From the NCBI GenBank assembly GCA_903813345.2, contig CAIIXF020000001.1:22093915-22157914 (forward strand): DNA of 64,000 nucleotides. Direction: 5' to 3'. Origin of the DNA: Owenia fusiformis. Taxonomy: Eukaryota > Annelida > Polychaeta > Sabellida > Oweniidae. Positions within the stretch are counted from its first letter, which is position 1; every line of letters begins with the position of its first letter. Position numbers and translations under genes: made by a program. Under the pieces are notes generated by a model. It ran no database searches. It saw nothing but the letters and a program-made list of their open reading frames with translations, and was not told the origin of the DNA. Below, piece after piece: positions 24,069 through 38,000 of the stretch.

Positions 24069-26590
24069 TCACAACATCATCCTTAAGAGACTGGACACTG
24101 AAAACAACGCTATGAACGGACACAGCCGAAGTGAGATCGTTGAAGCACCATTTCCAGGTAATTCACATTCTGAAAAAAAAAAGTAATTGGTTTAAGTAAT
24201 ACAAATCTAACAACTAACAGGTGATGACAATAACATTATTGCTACTGAGATTCTTGACAACAAAATTTTTCTTTGAGACTAGTTACACCGTACAAGGCTC
24301 TGTGACTCCCCTTCTACTTGACTAAACACCTCACACTTGTTGTAGTGGCGAGGGGGTCACAGGGGCTTGTAGCTAGACTATCTTTCTTTGAATTTACTAT
24401 GTATTAACTGTTATTGGGCCCGGAGTACTTATCCTACCCCGAGAATACGTACATACGTACATGACCTTATATCATAAACTCATTTTCATGAACATAGTTT
24501 ATGCATTGTGATACAACTTACGTTTGCCGTGGATGTTTGGTCTGTATTCATCGAGGCCAGTATGACATATCTTAGTGTTTATGATGTCATCTACACGTGC
24601 TTCATCAGCAGGATTTAATGCCGTTTTCCTACTTAGAACGTACACATTCGGATCAGGAAGACACGTCCCATTGGCATACAGTGTTGCTCTATTCATACAT
24701 TCTACGGTCAATGCGTAGTTGTCATAATCAGTTGCTACCACATACAACGGTTTGTCCACTAAAATGAATTGAAATCGTTTAATATAATAGTTTTGTAAAA
24801 TACAATTAAATCGTTTTTCCATATCCCTTTTTATTAGAAATAAAAATATCAATTTCATGCAACCACATGCTAAAACTACGTTTTGAAGCACGCAGTGGCA
24901 ACTAGTTTGGTGTGATACATTTACATGTAGCTATAGTTTTGCTAACTCGCTCATAAGCAGTCTTTGATATGTCCTTGATCAGTTTGCAATTAGTTCCACC
25001 TTATTCTTAATACGTTCTCAGACAGTTCAACTCGTTCGAAAAACGTCCCTAGTAGGACTGAAGTACGAGGTTCAGTCCGTCCAGTTCGTCTTAAGTACGT
25101 TGTCACTAGTTCTGAATGCAGAACCTGGCGACCACTAGACAATTTTGAGCATGTTTTAAGTTCTGGAGGACCTTTCTGTTCGAATACCTTCATGAAATTT
25201 GTAAAAATACCCCAAACGGTTCTTAGTACTTCCAATCCGTTCGTACACAGTTTAAGCCGGCCCGTTTTCAAGAATGTAATAAGAACTAGTTTGGTGTAGG
25301 GTAATAGAGGATCTTCCTTTTTAGGAATAAAACCATTTTTACCTTTCCTAAATCTGTAGATTAGGTAATTTGGTCGAAAATGTGAAAAAATGAAATATCA
25401 GTTAAAAAGGAGGGGAGACAAAACACAATCTAGGACCTAAAATATTGAATACATAATTTTTTTTTGCAAAATAAACCTCCTAGAACATACCCCTAGCTAC
25501 CTAAACATTTTGTGAAAAGAGGAAGACTTCTGACTATGCATAGACCCTTTAATTTGTGATTAGGAAGGTTCCTCTACAGAAGAAAACTGTAGAAAGATCT
25601 CGAGAAATCTCGCAAGGTTTAACTACAGTAGTTTCAAAACCTAGGGAAAAATCGACGAGAAAGGAATTTTAATTTTGAGATTTAGCTACAATGCGCGAGT
25701 GCTTGCTGAGGGACTGCTGTGTCAAGATACGTGTAATTACAAAACGTACTAAACTTACCAATGGTTCCTCGAGACGTTTTCAATTTCAACGTGAGTCTAG
25801 CTGGGTAAAGTCTTCCACCTAAAACTAACTTGTGCCCAGTCCATTGTGTGCATTCAGTGCTTAAACAGAAAATGCATGTGTCTAGTATCATATGATGTCT
25901 CCTCAAGGATTTGATAAATTGATTGATTGATTGATTAATTTACATTTTACCCCGATTTTACCCAATTGAGGGTAGAATATGAGAAAGTGCCGGGTTAAGT
26001 GTTAAGACCTTCACCAAGACCCTCTTCCCGGATATCCCATTTAAATTTTGGAGGTTATACGATCGATATAAAAAAATACATGAACGAAATATTCAGTGCT
26101 CATGACCTACCTATTTTTAGGTCGCCCTATAGTTAATACATCAGCCATGCCAGTTGACTTCTCACTGTATTGTCTATAGTAATCATTCCACAAAGTATCC
26201 ACAGATACGCCACTGTGAAACCAGGCCTTCACTTCAAACCACGTGCCCATGAACTATGGAATAGAATGGAATAGGTCATAAAATACATTGTTGTTGTTTT
26301 CCATTTCGGTCAGATCATGGCTGACCACCAACTGCCTTTAATTTACTCCATACTTCCCATATCGTCTTGAAATACTTTTATTATCCAAATAATTGACCAT
26401 AAAGGGATTTTGAATCCATTTTTCCAAATGTATTAATTTGCTTCAAAATTTATTTTTTGTTTCTTTTACTTACCTTAGAGAAATCAAAGTTGCCTTGAAG
26501 TTCTAAAGTGTCCATATTCAAGACACATTTTTGCGCATTGGCAGTTGTTAATATCCCAATGAATGTAACAAAAATCTTTACGTCCTTCAT
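24069..26590 (-). CDS. Lipocalin L5, signal peptide and GPI-type tail
   Basis: Model: 26474-26590, 26111-26253, 25759-25859, 24522-24758, 24069-24169 (minus), 232 aa, all GT..AG, frame closed. I chose the Met of MKDVKIFVTFIG because it gives a compact signal peptide ending ANA-QKC; the frame stays open further upstream. G42-T-W44 is the GxW motif; T130-D-Y-D-N-Y-A the second; VLSR present. Exon 3 has GGRLYPARLTL as in the other copies. The last exon reads CELPGNGAST followed by a hydrophobic tail ending RMML, again GPI-like although its sequence differs from L1-L4. It heads the array (5'-most) and, with L1, is one of the two divergent members. Confidence 0.87.
24884..25303. mobile_element. 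GAACG-rich element, core-type copy in L5 intron
   Basis: Matches the core of the 19332-20156 element (gcagtggcaacta/tg..tttggtgtgata, then tttgcaattagttc, cgtccctagtaggactgaag, ccgttcgtacacagt) and ends aagaactagtttggtgtaggg. It lies in the L5 intron between exons 3 and 4 and is non-coding. Confidence 0.6.
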
Positions 26591-28059
26591 TTCATCGGAG
26601 TGTTCAGATCTATCAGTAACTATAAGACTAGTCAACTTGACTGTGGTTTTAAAATCAATCTAAATACTATCATGTTAATATAACAGGTACTGTATATCTC
26701 TAAAGGTATGAGGATGTCTTCAACTACAGGGTGTTACTAAGTTCATCCAGTCTTTATCACGTTTTTACATATGATATATTTTACATGTGCCATACAATGG
26801 GTACTTGGGTAGACCAGTATTTTGTCGGAAATAATTGTTTATGTGAGTGAAATATTAAACAAGACATTAGCATGACAAAACGTCACCACCTGCAAATAGT
26901 TACAAAAGTGAAACAATATATTATTACAGATGAAAGTCAAATCTAAAGTCAAAATTGAACTTATAAGAACTTGTAGATGATTTTGAAAAAATGGTCAATT
27001 TGACTTCAAGTTGAAAAAAGACCTTTTTGACCTTCAATATGTTGCCATGGTAACAGATTTAGGTTGTGTTGGAACTCAACTCATAACACGTTTATATAGG
27101 TTAACAGTAAAAACTGAAGGCTATCTAAACAGTACTTGCTCAGTTATTAGAAGTTGTAAAATTTGGTTACAGACGCAAACCGCCGAACACCTTCCACAAA
27201 AAATTGGAGACTATAACAATATGTCAACACTTTTGGTGGTTGGTGGTGACATAAGAATGATCCATAATACCAACACCATGCATACGTGTAACCTGAGAGG
27301 AAGATTGATTTGGAATTGCAGAAAAGGGCACCCCGTATTATAACTGTTTGAACACTCTGTAGTTTCTATTGAGACATTTTACCAAAATCATGAAAAGTGT
27401 CAAGTGATTGGTAAATATGTCATAGATATTCGATTAGGTAATGCAATAGCTGACAGTAGATTAGTAATCCATTGTTTGTTAATGAAGATTCGATGTGAAT
27501 GGGTTCTTAGGTTCATTTTATGACCTCGTGCATATTGTACGAAAGTTAATCGCTTTCTCGGTGAGATTCTTTACTTTTGGTGGATTTTTAGTGTGAATGT
27601 GTTCTTAAGTTCATTTTCTCACAACCTCATGCATGTTTTACGAAAGTTAACCGGAAATCTCAGTGAGATTCTTCACTCTTTACTTAATTAAAATCAGTGA
27701 ATTTCAATAATCGGTACATGTACATTCAGTTTTTTGTGTGACCTCGCATGGACCGCTTCATAAATGCTTATATTTTTAGCTTGATCAAAAATATTTAAGT
27801 TTTTTAGAATTCACAATACGAAAAAATATTCGAAAATATTATCTTGATTTGACCTTTTACCGTTTTTCAAAAAATAAATAAATGTGACAAGTAAATTATG
27901 CTTCAACGTTACCAGAAACAGTCACCTCTCCGAAAAACCAGACGTAATCTCCCCAAAGAATAAAACTCATGCCAAAATATCTATTGCTTTCAGCCCAATT
28001 TTGGTCACCAACATATGATATCTTCCAAATAAAAACGTCCATCAACACCTTTTGAGGTG
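26591..28059. other. L5-PRDM14 intergenic, repeats only
   Basis: No gene recognised. A mariner-like end (ctacagggtgttactaag) at about 26735 and an opposite-facing gcaccccgta near 27331 may bound a decayed element. An imperfect tandem duplication sits at 27490-27685. Confidence 0.45.
27490..27685. repeat. Imperfect ~95-bp tandem duplication
   Basis: Two copies containing gtgaatgNgttcttaNgttcattttNt...acgaaagttaa...gtgagattcttNac lie head to tail. Confidence 0.65.
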
Positions 28060-28260
28060 CATATTTTCATTTGTAAAATTATTAGATACAAAAGGATAGT
28101 ATGAAAATTGATCCACTTAAACTGATAATATTCAAGTTTAAGGGAACTTTATTGTATACCTGCCATGTTAATTAATCAGAATCAGCCACCTGGTGGTGAA
28201 ACTGGTAACTACCTAGTACCTACTCGCATCTGAGTAATTTGTCAATTCTGAGATGTAACC
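28060..28260. repeat. Dispersed repeat, empty-site copy of 44.2/49.1 kb flanks
   Basis: Left half (attagatacaaaagg... to gcc-atgtta) matches 44208-44310. Right half (cagccacctggtggtgaaac...) matches 49134-49180. The two halves are contiguous here but separated by the 4.8 kb mariner element at 44311-49124. Confidence 0.7.
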
Positions 28261-28318
28261 GATCTCTTTCATATTTGTACAACTTGCTCACGATACCCTG
28301 AGGCTACTTTAAAGAAAG

Positions 28319-28704
28319 GACGATTCTCGGTTTGGAGAACAGTCTCCTGGGCTAATAATTTTTTTCATGAAAAATATAGAAATATTACCCAAATTAAACT
28401 ATGAATATTCAAAACAGGACATTTAAATCTCCAAGATGTAAAAATAACAAATTGGTCTGAAGCAGGGATAACGCTCAATTAGACCGATTCAATAAAATAC
28501 AAGTCTCGATTTGGGGAAAGAAGTTCATCAGTGTACTGCGCTAATATTTTTTTGCGAAAAATCTAGAAATATTACCCAAATTAAATTATGACTATTCAAA
28601 AGAGGACATTCAAATCTATATTATGTAGATAAATCAAATTTGTCCGAAGCAGGGATAATGCTCATTTAGATTGATGAACTTCGTTCTCCAAACCGAGAAT
28701 CGTC
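28319..28704. mobile_element. MITE with 22-bp TIR and two internal subrepeats
   Basis: Ends ggacgattctcggtttggag (28319) and its exact inverse ctccaaaccgagaatcgtcc (28704). Inside are two roughly 180-bp direct copies sharing gctaatatttttt, agaaatattacccaaatta and gaagcagggataa. Non-coding, 3' of PRDM14. Confidence 0.65.
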
Positions 28705-28902
28705 CTTTTCGCTTGTTGGGACATTCGATATGTATTTGGATGTTTTCAAAATAAACCTACTATACTATACTTTTCAAGATCCCGTGGCTTCATAACATTT
28801 GGATATGATAAATCAAACGTCATTTTCATATTTCGACCTAATATGTACTATCCATTCTCGTATATCTCTCAAAATATAATCAATAATATCAATCTTATTT
28901 AA

Positions 28903-28916
28903 TTTATTTATTTATT
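28903..28916 (-). terminator. Overlapping AATAAA poly(A) signals of PRDM14
   Basis: Plus-strand aatttatttatttatt reads as three overlapping AATAAA hexamers on the minus strand, about 115-125 bases past the PRDM14 stop codon, a plausible cleavage/polyadenylation signal. Confidence 0.55.
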
Positions 28917-29027
28917 ATATACATCAAGTATATCAATCTAAGACTAGTATTTTGTCAACCTTTTTAAGTGACAATAATTTGACTGTTCATTCCACGTATA
29001 CATTGATACATAACAATCATTTAGCGC

Positions 29028-32000
29028 CTATGCAACTACATCAATGACAGAGTCTGATACATCCGCTATGTCCCCCTCTGAATACCCGCTGCTAGAATCA
29101 CTCCGTACACTGGATCGCCCATGGTCTGAATCTAACCTCTTTGCACAATCGCTAACACCAGCACTCGTTCCTGCTTCTATAATTATAAAATATCAACTCA
29201 GGTGAAATCCAAAAACTAAAATTAAAAAAACGATGCACTCAGATATAATGGCAAAATCAAAAACACAATTCACATGTAAAAGAAGGGTGAATTATCATAA
29301 TATTATACACTGTTAAATACTAGTATGCAATTTCTCTTCAACCAGATTTAAAATGAAAAAAAATCATTTTGTTCCCCTGAAGCATATTAAGTATAAGATA
29401 TTGTTGAATATGAAATTCCTCTGCAACCAGATAAGTATTGTAATTGAAAACAAGTTATAAGAGCCTCTATTGTTTCTTTGAAACATATTTCCCATATGTT
29501 CAGTAAGGTGAATGACAGCAATGTCATACCTGCATGGGAGGTCATATGGAATGTCAGCTCATAGTCGAGTGTGAAACTCTTCCCACACTTAGCACACGTA
29601 AATGGTTTGTCTTTCGGATGCGTCCTTCTTACATGGCTGTCATGGGCTGCGTGAGACGCAAAGCTTTTGCCGCAGTGCTTACACTGGAAATGTCAACAAC
29701 AGACATGTATATTCATTAGAGACAGGTATGCATCGTTTTTTTTGTTTTTCATATTCATTATTTTAAGATTTATTGAAGCAATATTCAGTTACAGGCCCGG
29801 TGTGAAAAAAATTATGGTCCCCCAGGAATTATGGTCCCCTTTCTTAACAGCCCTTTCTGGCCCTGATTGTGTATAAGATAATAAGGGAAAGATATAAATC
29901 AATGAAGAGTAGGACCATAATTTGATAGGACCTCCTACCCTTTTACACCTTTTACAGGTACATTAAATCACAGAGACACGGAGTATATGGAAGCCAAATA
30001 TTGATCTACCATCTATATCTATTGGTATTATTTAAAATTGTTCTTCAAAAACTCTAGTAGGCTATACGTTAAATGTGCCGTGATCATTTTGTTTTGGATT
30101 ATTATGATGTCTGAATAGTTGGATCATAATTTTGGATATTGGGGGTTTGTTTCACTTTTCACCAATTTTTTCATGAGAGTAAATGCGATGATGGATCTAC
30201 CTTGAATGGTCGCTCTCCAGAATGCTGACGTATATGTGTCCGTAGAATACTTGAAGCTGTAAATGCCTTGCTGCAGTATACACATTTATAGGGACGCTCC
30301 CCACTATGAACCTGAAAACAATTTGAAAAATTACGTAAATGCACGACATATGCATATATCTAATAAACACAATACCAAAATGTACAACATGATAAAAGGG
30401 TATATTTAGAAAAATCATTGGCAAATCTTGCTTTAGTTTTTAAAGCGAATCTTTACAAGTAGTCCCATTAAACCTTATGTGTGCTAAATACACCTGTACT
30501 TACCCGCATGTGTTTGTTGAGACTTGACGACTGACTGAAACATTTTCCGCAAACGGAACATTTATGAGGACGGTGTTTCTCATGGACGTGGAGGATGTGT
30601 ATTCGCAGTCTGTCCCTTTTCTCAAATGACCTATCAAGTGAAAATAATTTCCAATGACACGTGTTGTATGTGTATGCATATATTTATTGCCCTTTATATA
30701 AAGGTGATACATGTATACCTTTTTTACCTCTAATGACTTTTCTTTATTTTTGATAGCATGTTTGAATTCAGTGACAAGTTTTCTCCAATAATAAGTTTGA
30801 TTTACACAGTTATGTCATTTAAATCATCTTCCATGACATTTAAAAAAAACTTGGGCCAAATCCCCATTCGGTGCAATGCTAAGATTCATTAAAACCTTGG
30901 CTTATTCGTGTGACAACCATCATTTTCATGTTTAATCACAATATGTACATCAACAGTATCATCCGATAGTCATTCGAGTTTCAGATAGATTCAACCAACA
31001 CCTTTTGACAAATCATGAAATAAAGTGACTATTGCAAGTTTCTAGCATTGAACTGAATAGAGGTGTGGCCCAAGAAAATCAAAGACAAACAAGGGTGACA
31101 TCTATTATGTCAGCGTTATTCAGTTATTTAGAAACTATACAATTAAACATGTATCGCAACTATAAGAATTAATGGAATGTTGGTTTCTTATTTTTTAAAT
31201 TGAAGATAGTGTTGACATGTAGGCGTATGACACGAATATATAACACGAATATAAACAATATATAAGACAGACAAGTGTAATTTTAAATCTGTAATAATCA
31301 TATAAATATTTTTGCTTACCTATTACATAGATGGCATGGAAATTTTCTATCTCCCTTGTCAACGCATCTTGTGTATTTCAAATGCTTGTCCCGGTAGTAC
31401 CTGTAGGCAAAAACCTTTCCACATCGCTCACAGGTGTACCCATCTGATGTAGCTGAAAACGAATACCATATTACATTACGCTACATGTGACATTAACATC
31501 ACTTTTTGAGAACGTTAAGATTAATTTTTATTTTTTTAGAAGTCAAAAAATACAAGGGTTAATTAGCATAAAAGAGTGCGTCTGGGATATTGTACTTTGG
31601 GCATTCTAAAAGTATGCTGCTTAATTACACAAAAATACTATTAACTTCGATTTCCGGCTTATCTGGGTAACTTCATAATAACCGCGAGGCTAGAGATTAA
31701 ATATAATCCAATGTACCAAATAAGGCTAAAGGCATTGCTCAAAATGGCATATATTTGAAATGAACACTATAAAAATATTATTACTTCGATGTCTTTAGAT
31801 ATTCAGAAATGTTATCGAATTGAAGTCTGGGGTTAATGTTATATTAAGATGTAATTCAATAGTTTTCACTGCACTGGGCAACATCAAATATGAAAATTGC
31901 CCACAGTTTTAACTTAGGTTTCGAATGATTCGAAAAAATCAAAATGTTGACATTTTAGGGCTTATAAGGTATGTTAGTCTTTAATCATTATTTAATAATT

Positions 32001-35000
32001 CTAAATCCGAGTTATGGATGTCCATACCGTCTGATGATTCTTTATTTTCTCCGGCTTCCTGCTCGTCCTTTAAACCAAGTGGTATTCCCATGAATTGTTG
32101 ATAGGTGTCACCATACCAAACTAAGAGTTCTGTACCTAAAACAGATATTCACAGATATCCACATCCGACCTTCAAATCATTTTTTGCAAATTCCTTTGAT
32201 TATATATATCTTTATTTCCCATTTAGCATGGAGTACAAACATATTAAACATTTAACACAACAGTGAAAATTAACCAAAAACAACGACACAAAAACACATC
32301 TAAAAATTTAAGACAATAAAAAAAACACACAAAAACAACAAAAACAATCCACATCTAAAATGTCAATGACAAGTAAGACAGTATCTATTAAAAAATCACA
32401 AACAGTGGTGGAAAGTCACATTTCGCACGTGTGCACAAGAAAGATAAAAACACATTGGAAAACATTTAAAAACACCACAACGAATCGTGTTTTTAAGTGA
32501 ACCATATCTAAAATGTTTTATAGATAAAATGTAAAGATACTATAAAGAGAGTTAAAATAAATGCATAAAAATAATTCGAGTAATACCTTTAGTTATATCT
32601 TTACATGTCTCGTAATGAATATCATCTTCGCTTTGTACAACAACCAGGTTCTGTTCGTGGGCAAATCTGGCACAGTTGATGAACGACATCCACTGGTCCC
32701 CAGAGCTCTTCCCATCAATGAAATGGCTGAGCTGACCGTCTTTAAAAACCTAAAACGAAGTAGCGGTTGAACATTGTGTTACGGAAGTGCTGATGCCCGG
32801 GAATACAGTGGTATCAAAATGTATTGAAGAAGTTTTTATCATTATTTTATGTCAATCATTCGTCATCTTTTTCAACTTCGACTTATACCCATCTATACAC
32901 TAAAAATATCCACTACATGAATAACTCAATACATGGCACTTTTTAAATATTCTTTAACTTATTTTATAGCCTTCCCACCTTCATATCTTATTGGCTTATG
33001 GAAGAACGGTTAGTGTTTCATTTTCACATAATACAACTTCTTTAATATACAAGTTAGAAACCAAGACATTTTTAAAATGTGTTTTTTAAATCTGTCATGA
33101 GACGACTTAAATAAATAAAATAATAAAAAAAACTCGTAGTCAATCACTATCATAAGGATCTTACCTCCCACATTCTTGTATTGTCATCTCTGGTCTTTAC
33201 CTCACTCGTATGCACAGTCTTTCCCTTGAATGGTCCATATAGTGTCCCTTTGGGTATGACATCTGTATAGCAGAAAACACCTTGGTGTGAGACACCCGCA
33301 TAGCTTGTCTTAATGATTCTGAGACCTAAAATAAAAATATTGTTTGTTCATACAAGAGTGATAGAATGTTTTTATAAATTAAGCACTCGGGTTAAAGATA
33401 ATATAAAAAAGCATGCACTATAAAGGTCCATTTAGGCAGTAGAACAAGGATTCTTATAAAAGCATAGATAGTGATGTCCATTGTGATACTCGGTCAAGTG
33501 AATACAAAAATATTTCGGGTCGAAGTTTGTCCGATGAAGACAATAAATAGATAATACATAAATATATAAGATATAGATTATAAATAACAGAATAGCATAA
33601 CCGAGGGCAGAAACGCAGGTTACCTTGTGGGATGTCCAAGTTTGATTCTTTTGACGCTTCGATATTACCACTGTCCATAACGGCATCATGTTTCTTTGGA
33701 GAATCTATAATAGCAAGTAAAAAGTAGTTTAATATTTGCAATGCATTATCTGGGTCACACCACGATTATTTCAGAAATCGGTGCCCTATAAGTTGAAAAC
33801 CTATGGTTGTATTCGATTACAACGCCAATGCTTTCACAGCAATGAATCGTCAAAGTAAACTCAGTCCATTCACAATGTTTGAATAAAATGTCTAGATTTC
33901 ATTATTAAAGCAAGTGTTTGCTCAACCATTGTTTTAGGTGTTATATACAACATGGGAACGCCTTCGTAGTTAATGGAAATCAATGGCCAACTCGTGAACA
34001 TTATTGAGGACACTTCTCATTTAACATTTACATCAGTTACAAAAGAAAAGTATGACGCAGGAATAAAATCTAAATTATTCAGTTAACTTAATTCATGATA
34101 ATTTATATAAATCATACATTAATCAGTAATATAACGTTCGTTTCTAGTCTTTGTAAGATAATTGTATTTTGATTTTGCAGTCGCATACGATGCATGCTAT
34201 TTGGATGCCCGTTATCGATGAGAAGGCGCAAAAGGCAACATGTATTTAAAAACACAACGAACACATTTTGTCAAATGACACATTGAGACGCATGTTATTT
34301 ATTAATTAGGTCAATCATATTTTGAAACCCTGATCATTTCAGATTGATGTAAGTTCGCAACAAACAAACTACAATTATTTTATCGGAGATTACTATAACA
34401 TTTACTCTAAATATTAATAATTATCTGTAATTAAAGGGGAAACTAAAAATATACAGCACTAAGTTTCAATTCGAAATTATAATGTCTTGCTGCTGAATTA
34501 TTCGCTTAACTCTGCCTATGAGAATAACAGTGCAATATGTCATCAGCCGAGGGAATTAATTTAGATTATAAAATATGTCAGTCATTGTTTTGTCTCTCAA
34601 CAATTTATCTATTTAACAGGGAGCATTAAAATAAGTAGTCTAAGTCAACGTTTGACAAGGTAATGAAAGAATAACAGAAGGATAACATTTTTGTTGAATT
34701 TGGCTTGTGATGTATGACTTGAAAATAACTAGTACTCTACGAACATTTACTTTGTGTGGTTTAGTTCCACTGGGCCTCACAGTATATAAACATTTATTTG
34801 TTCAAGAATAAGGTGACATTTTCTAGGCTATATGGATATTTTGTCGAAAAGAATGCAATATGTTTATAAAGTTGTTACCTGTAGCCCAGTCAAATAAGCC
34901 TTGAAGATGAAACACGCCGAAATAACAGCTGGACCTCCCTAAGGATTAAGCCCTCTTAGTGCTATTTGGTTCCCCTCCCACAAAATGTTGAACAGTAAAA

Positions 35001-38000
35001 TATATCATATCCAAACAATGAACTTTCTGACATATGATGACAGCCTATACGCCACACAGGATGCTGATGTGGGCAATTTGCTTGGTCCTTTTCAGATTAA
35101 ACGTGTCAATGTGAAACAAATTAAGAATGATTCACTTAAACAAATACGATGGCAATTCTCAAAGCAATGTCACAACAGTAATTTGGCCACCATACAGAAT
35201 ATCCAAAGAGTAATCATTGAATTGAAAATTTGTTATTCTTTTTATTGCTAATAAAATACTCCAAGAAATTAATTAATTTTACTTTAGATTCGACTTGATA
35301 AGAATACATAAATTGGATGCATAGATTTCTTAATTGATACTTCGTATATTAAGTTTGGGCAAGTCCCTCTCTTCACTGAAAACTGCTATATCTATGACAT
35401 TCTGTAGTTACACATTTCCCAAAACATATTCAGCATATTCTCAATCCCATCCCATTTGCAATCCCAATTCACTCATCAACCATCCTACACAAAAACCCAG
35501 ATCACATAACTTCCTCACTCTTAAACACAGCATACCTATTGCGACATTTTTCTTTTAAACACTTTTGGGGACCAAACTCTGAACAAATATGTATTGAAGA
35601 TTTGAATGCGATTTTAAAGAATTCAAAGACGGGGGTATCATGTTCACTATACCACACCAAATGTATGCGATATCAGTTGATCCATTACACATTGGGTTAT
35701 ATTATTCTTTAAACCCATCAAACCAAAAGAAACAAATTTCCAATTCTCACATTTAAACCCCCAGTCTTGTCCAAATAACAGATTAAACTCATATTTGCAT
35801 TAAGTATCATACTAAGAATGGGGTTTTAAATTTCATCCTTATTTGAGTAAATCTTTTGTCAATCCAAAATCGCACATGTGAAGTTAGCTCCAAGTTTGAA
35901 AGATTTTGTAAGGCTTTAGTGAGAAAAATAATATTATTGTTATAGCGGGACAAGACAAACATGTAGAAGCACACACTGAAGCACTTGAAAGGGGTATGAA
36001 TATCAAATGAATGAAGAAAGATCCCACTTGAGTGCTGTTCAACAGTAACATATCACCAATTGAGAAAATCCAATTCCTGCCTTCTTCAATTGCCTAAATC
36101 CCATTATGAATTTAATATATAAATGAGTTTCAGGATGTTTTCGCAAGCATTTTTATGATAATATGATTTAGTGTCCAAGCTGTTCAGTTTTTTATCCTCT
36201 GGCGATGAAACTTAGATTACCATCCGTCGCTATTTTTACTTATCCAAGTGCAAATAATCGCATTTATCTAGTCCTATAGGTCTAGTCATTCATCTAAATA
36301 GTATGACTGAATGAAAGATTAAAAAATCTAAAAGAACACACTGTGAAGCCACTTCGGTTAGTTTACTAGTCTTTATAGGTCTCTATATTCGAATCCTGAA
36401 TCATCCATACGCTTATTGATAGAATGTAATTGGTAATTATAAGAAAAATGATAAATGCATTTGCATAAATGTATGAAAATTGCGAAAATATGTTTGTTAA
36501 AAATTTGGCGTAATTACGTAAGCAAGGTTTAATGCAAAAGGGAAATTACCGAGAATTCAAAGATGAATGTAAATATGAGCCAGTTTAGCTTTGTCTATAA
36601 AGATTTTCATCTTTGGTTTAATGCTTTTGAGATAATGATTTAAAATGACTCCTCAGACACTAAAATGAATGTCTCTCGCAATGTTAATGTCATGTCGAGC
36701 AATATGAAGATCTAACTTACAGTATAGGCCTATGTTACTAATGACAATGCTGCCATTATCAAAAGGGAAAATACTAAAAAAGTATTAATTCTTAAAAAGT
36801 TCAAGCAATCAACCCAACGCAATTTACTTTTTTTACTTTGGTCATTTTTTACAAATACATATTTTCAGATCATATACAAAACTAACTCCTGTCACTATGC
36901 CTCAACTGGTTACTTAGACGTGACGTCAAAGTAACCAAATTGAGGAGCTACCTAAGTTTAAGTTCGGGTAAGATTTTTTAATTTCTCGATTTAAACCTAC
37001 GTATAAGTCAAGTTGCAGATTATGATTTGGCAAAGATAGTCTAGTTTCAGAATATACACATGGTTGGGGATTTGGTTTTTAGATGAAACCGCAATTTATG
37101 CATTTGGTACCCCCGCTTTATTTGTTACATTGACGTTAGTAAGTCCACGTAAAAGTAACATTTGTAATATTCTAGACTTTCGTCAATATAAAAAAGTGAG
37201 GGATACGATTTCTTTTAAAACCAAATTCCAAATCGAATGTTCTTTCTTAACAAGACTATATACACGTGTATATATGATCTATAACTTTACGTCAGACTTT
37301 TTGACTTGTTATAAAGGTTTATATCGACAAAACAAAATCTTACCGATCTCGAACTTGGGTAGTTTCTACATTTTGTTACGTTACGGTTGACGTTACGTCA
37401 AAGTAGCCAGTTGGGGAACAGTACCTGTGTATATCATTTCTATATATTCCGTGATTTAATTAATTAGTTCAATGTTCATATTTGACTAATCAATTATACA
37501 TATCTGTGTTAATAGTCATTGTAACGAGTCATAGCAGAACGATCACTGTTCATTCTAATTTTTCGGGAAATGAGCAAAATGTATTTCTAAAATAATCATT
37601 TGACTATCATTATTATTCAATAAAACATTTATTTTTTATTGTGTTTTGGCAAAGAGAATCCGGAATTTTATTCAAAACGAAACAAACATAAGAATTACAT
37701 TTAAAAATTATGATTTTGGTGTTGATTCCACCATTCTAACCTTTTTTTATCAGTCTCATTACTAAATACAATTCAAAAGGTTTATCCAGGACAGCAATGT
37801 ATACGGAATATAGATTTTATTTTACACTATTTGGAAAAAGTTTTTACACTCTTTGGAAAAAGTATCTGTAAGGACAATCTCTTTTACCCCAAACTCTGAA
37901 AAATCTGTGAAACCATTTTATTAATGATACAAATTATGAATGCTGAAAATTTATTTGGATTGTAACTAATAAAATAATAATAAAATATTTTTTAATTATG

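Noticed and set aside
34985-37390. Open frames in PRDM14 intron 1 (34985-35251, 35334-35558, 37064-37390)
   Set aside because: Short, no domain or conserved motif; one lies inside a possible MITE.
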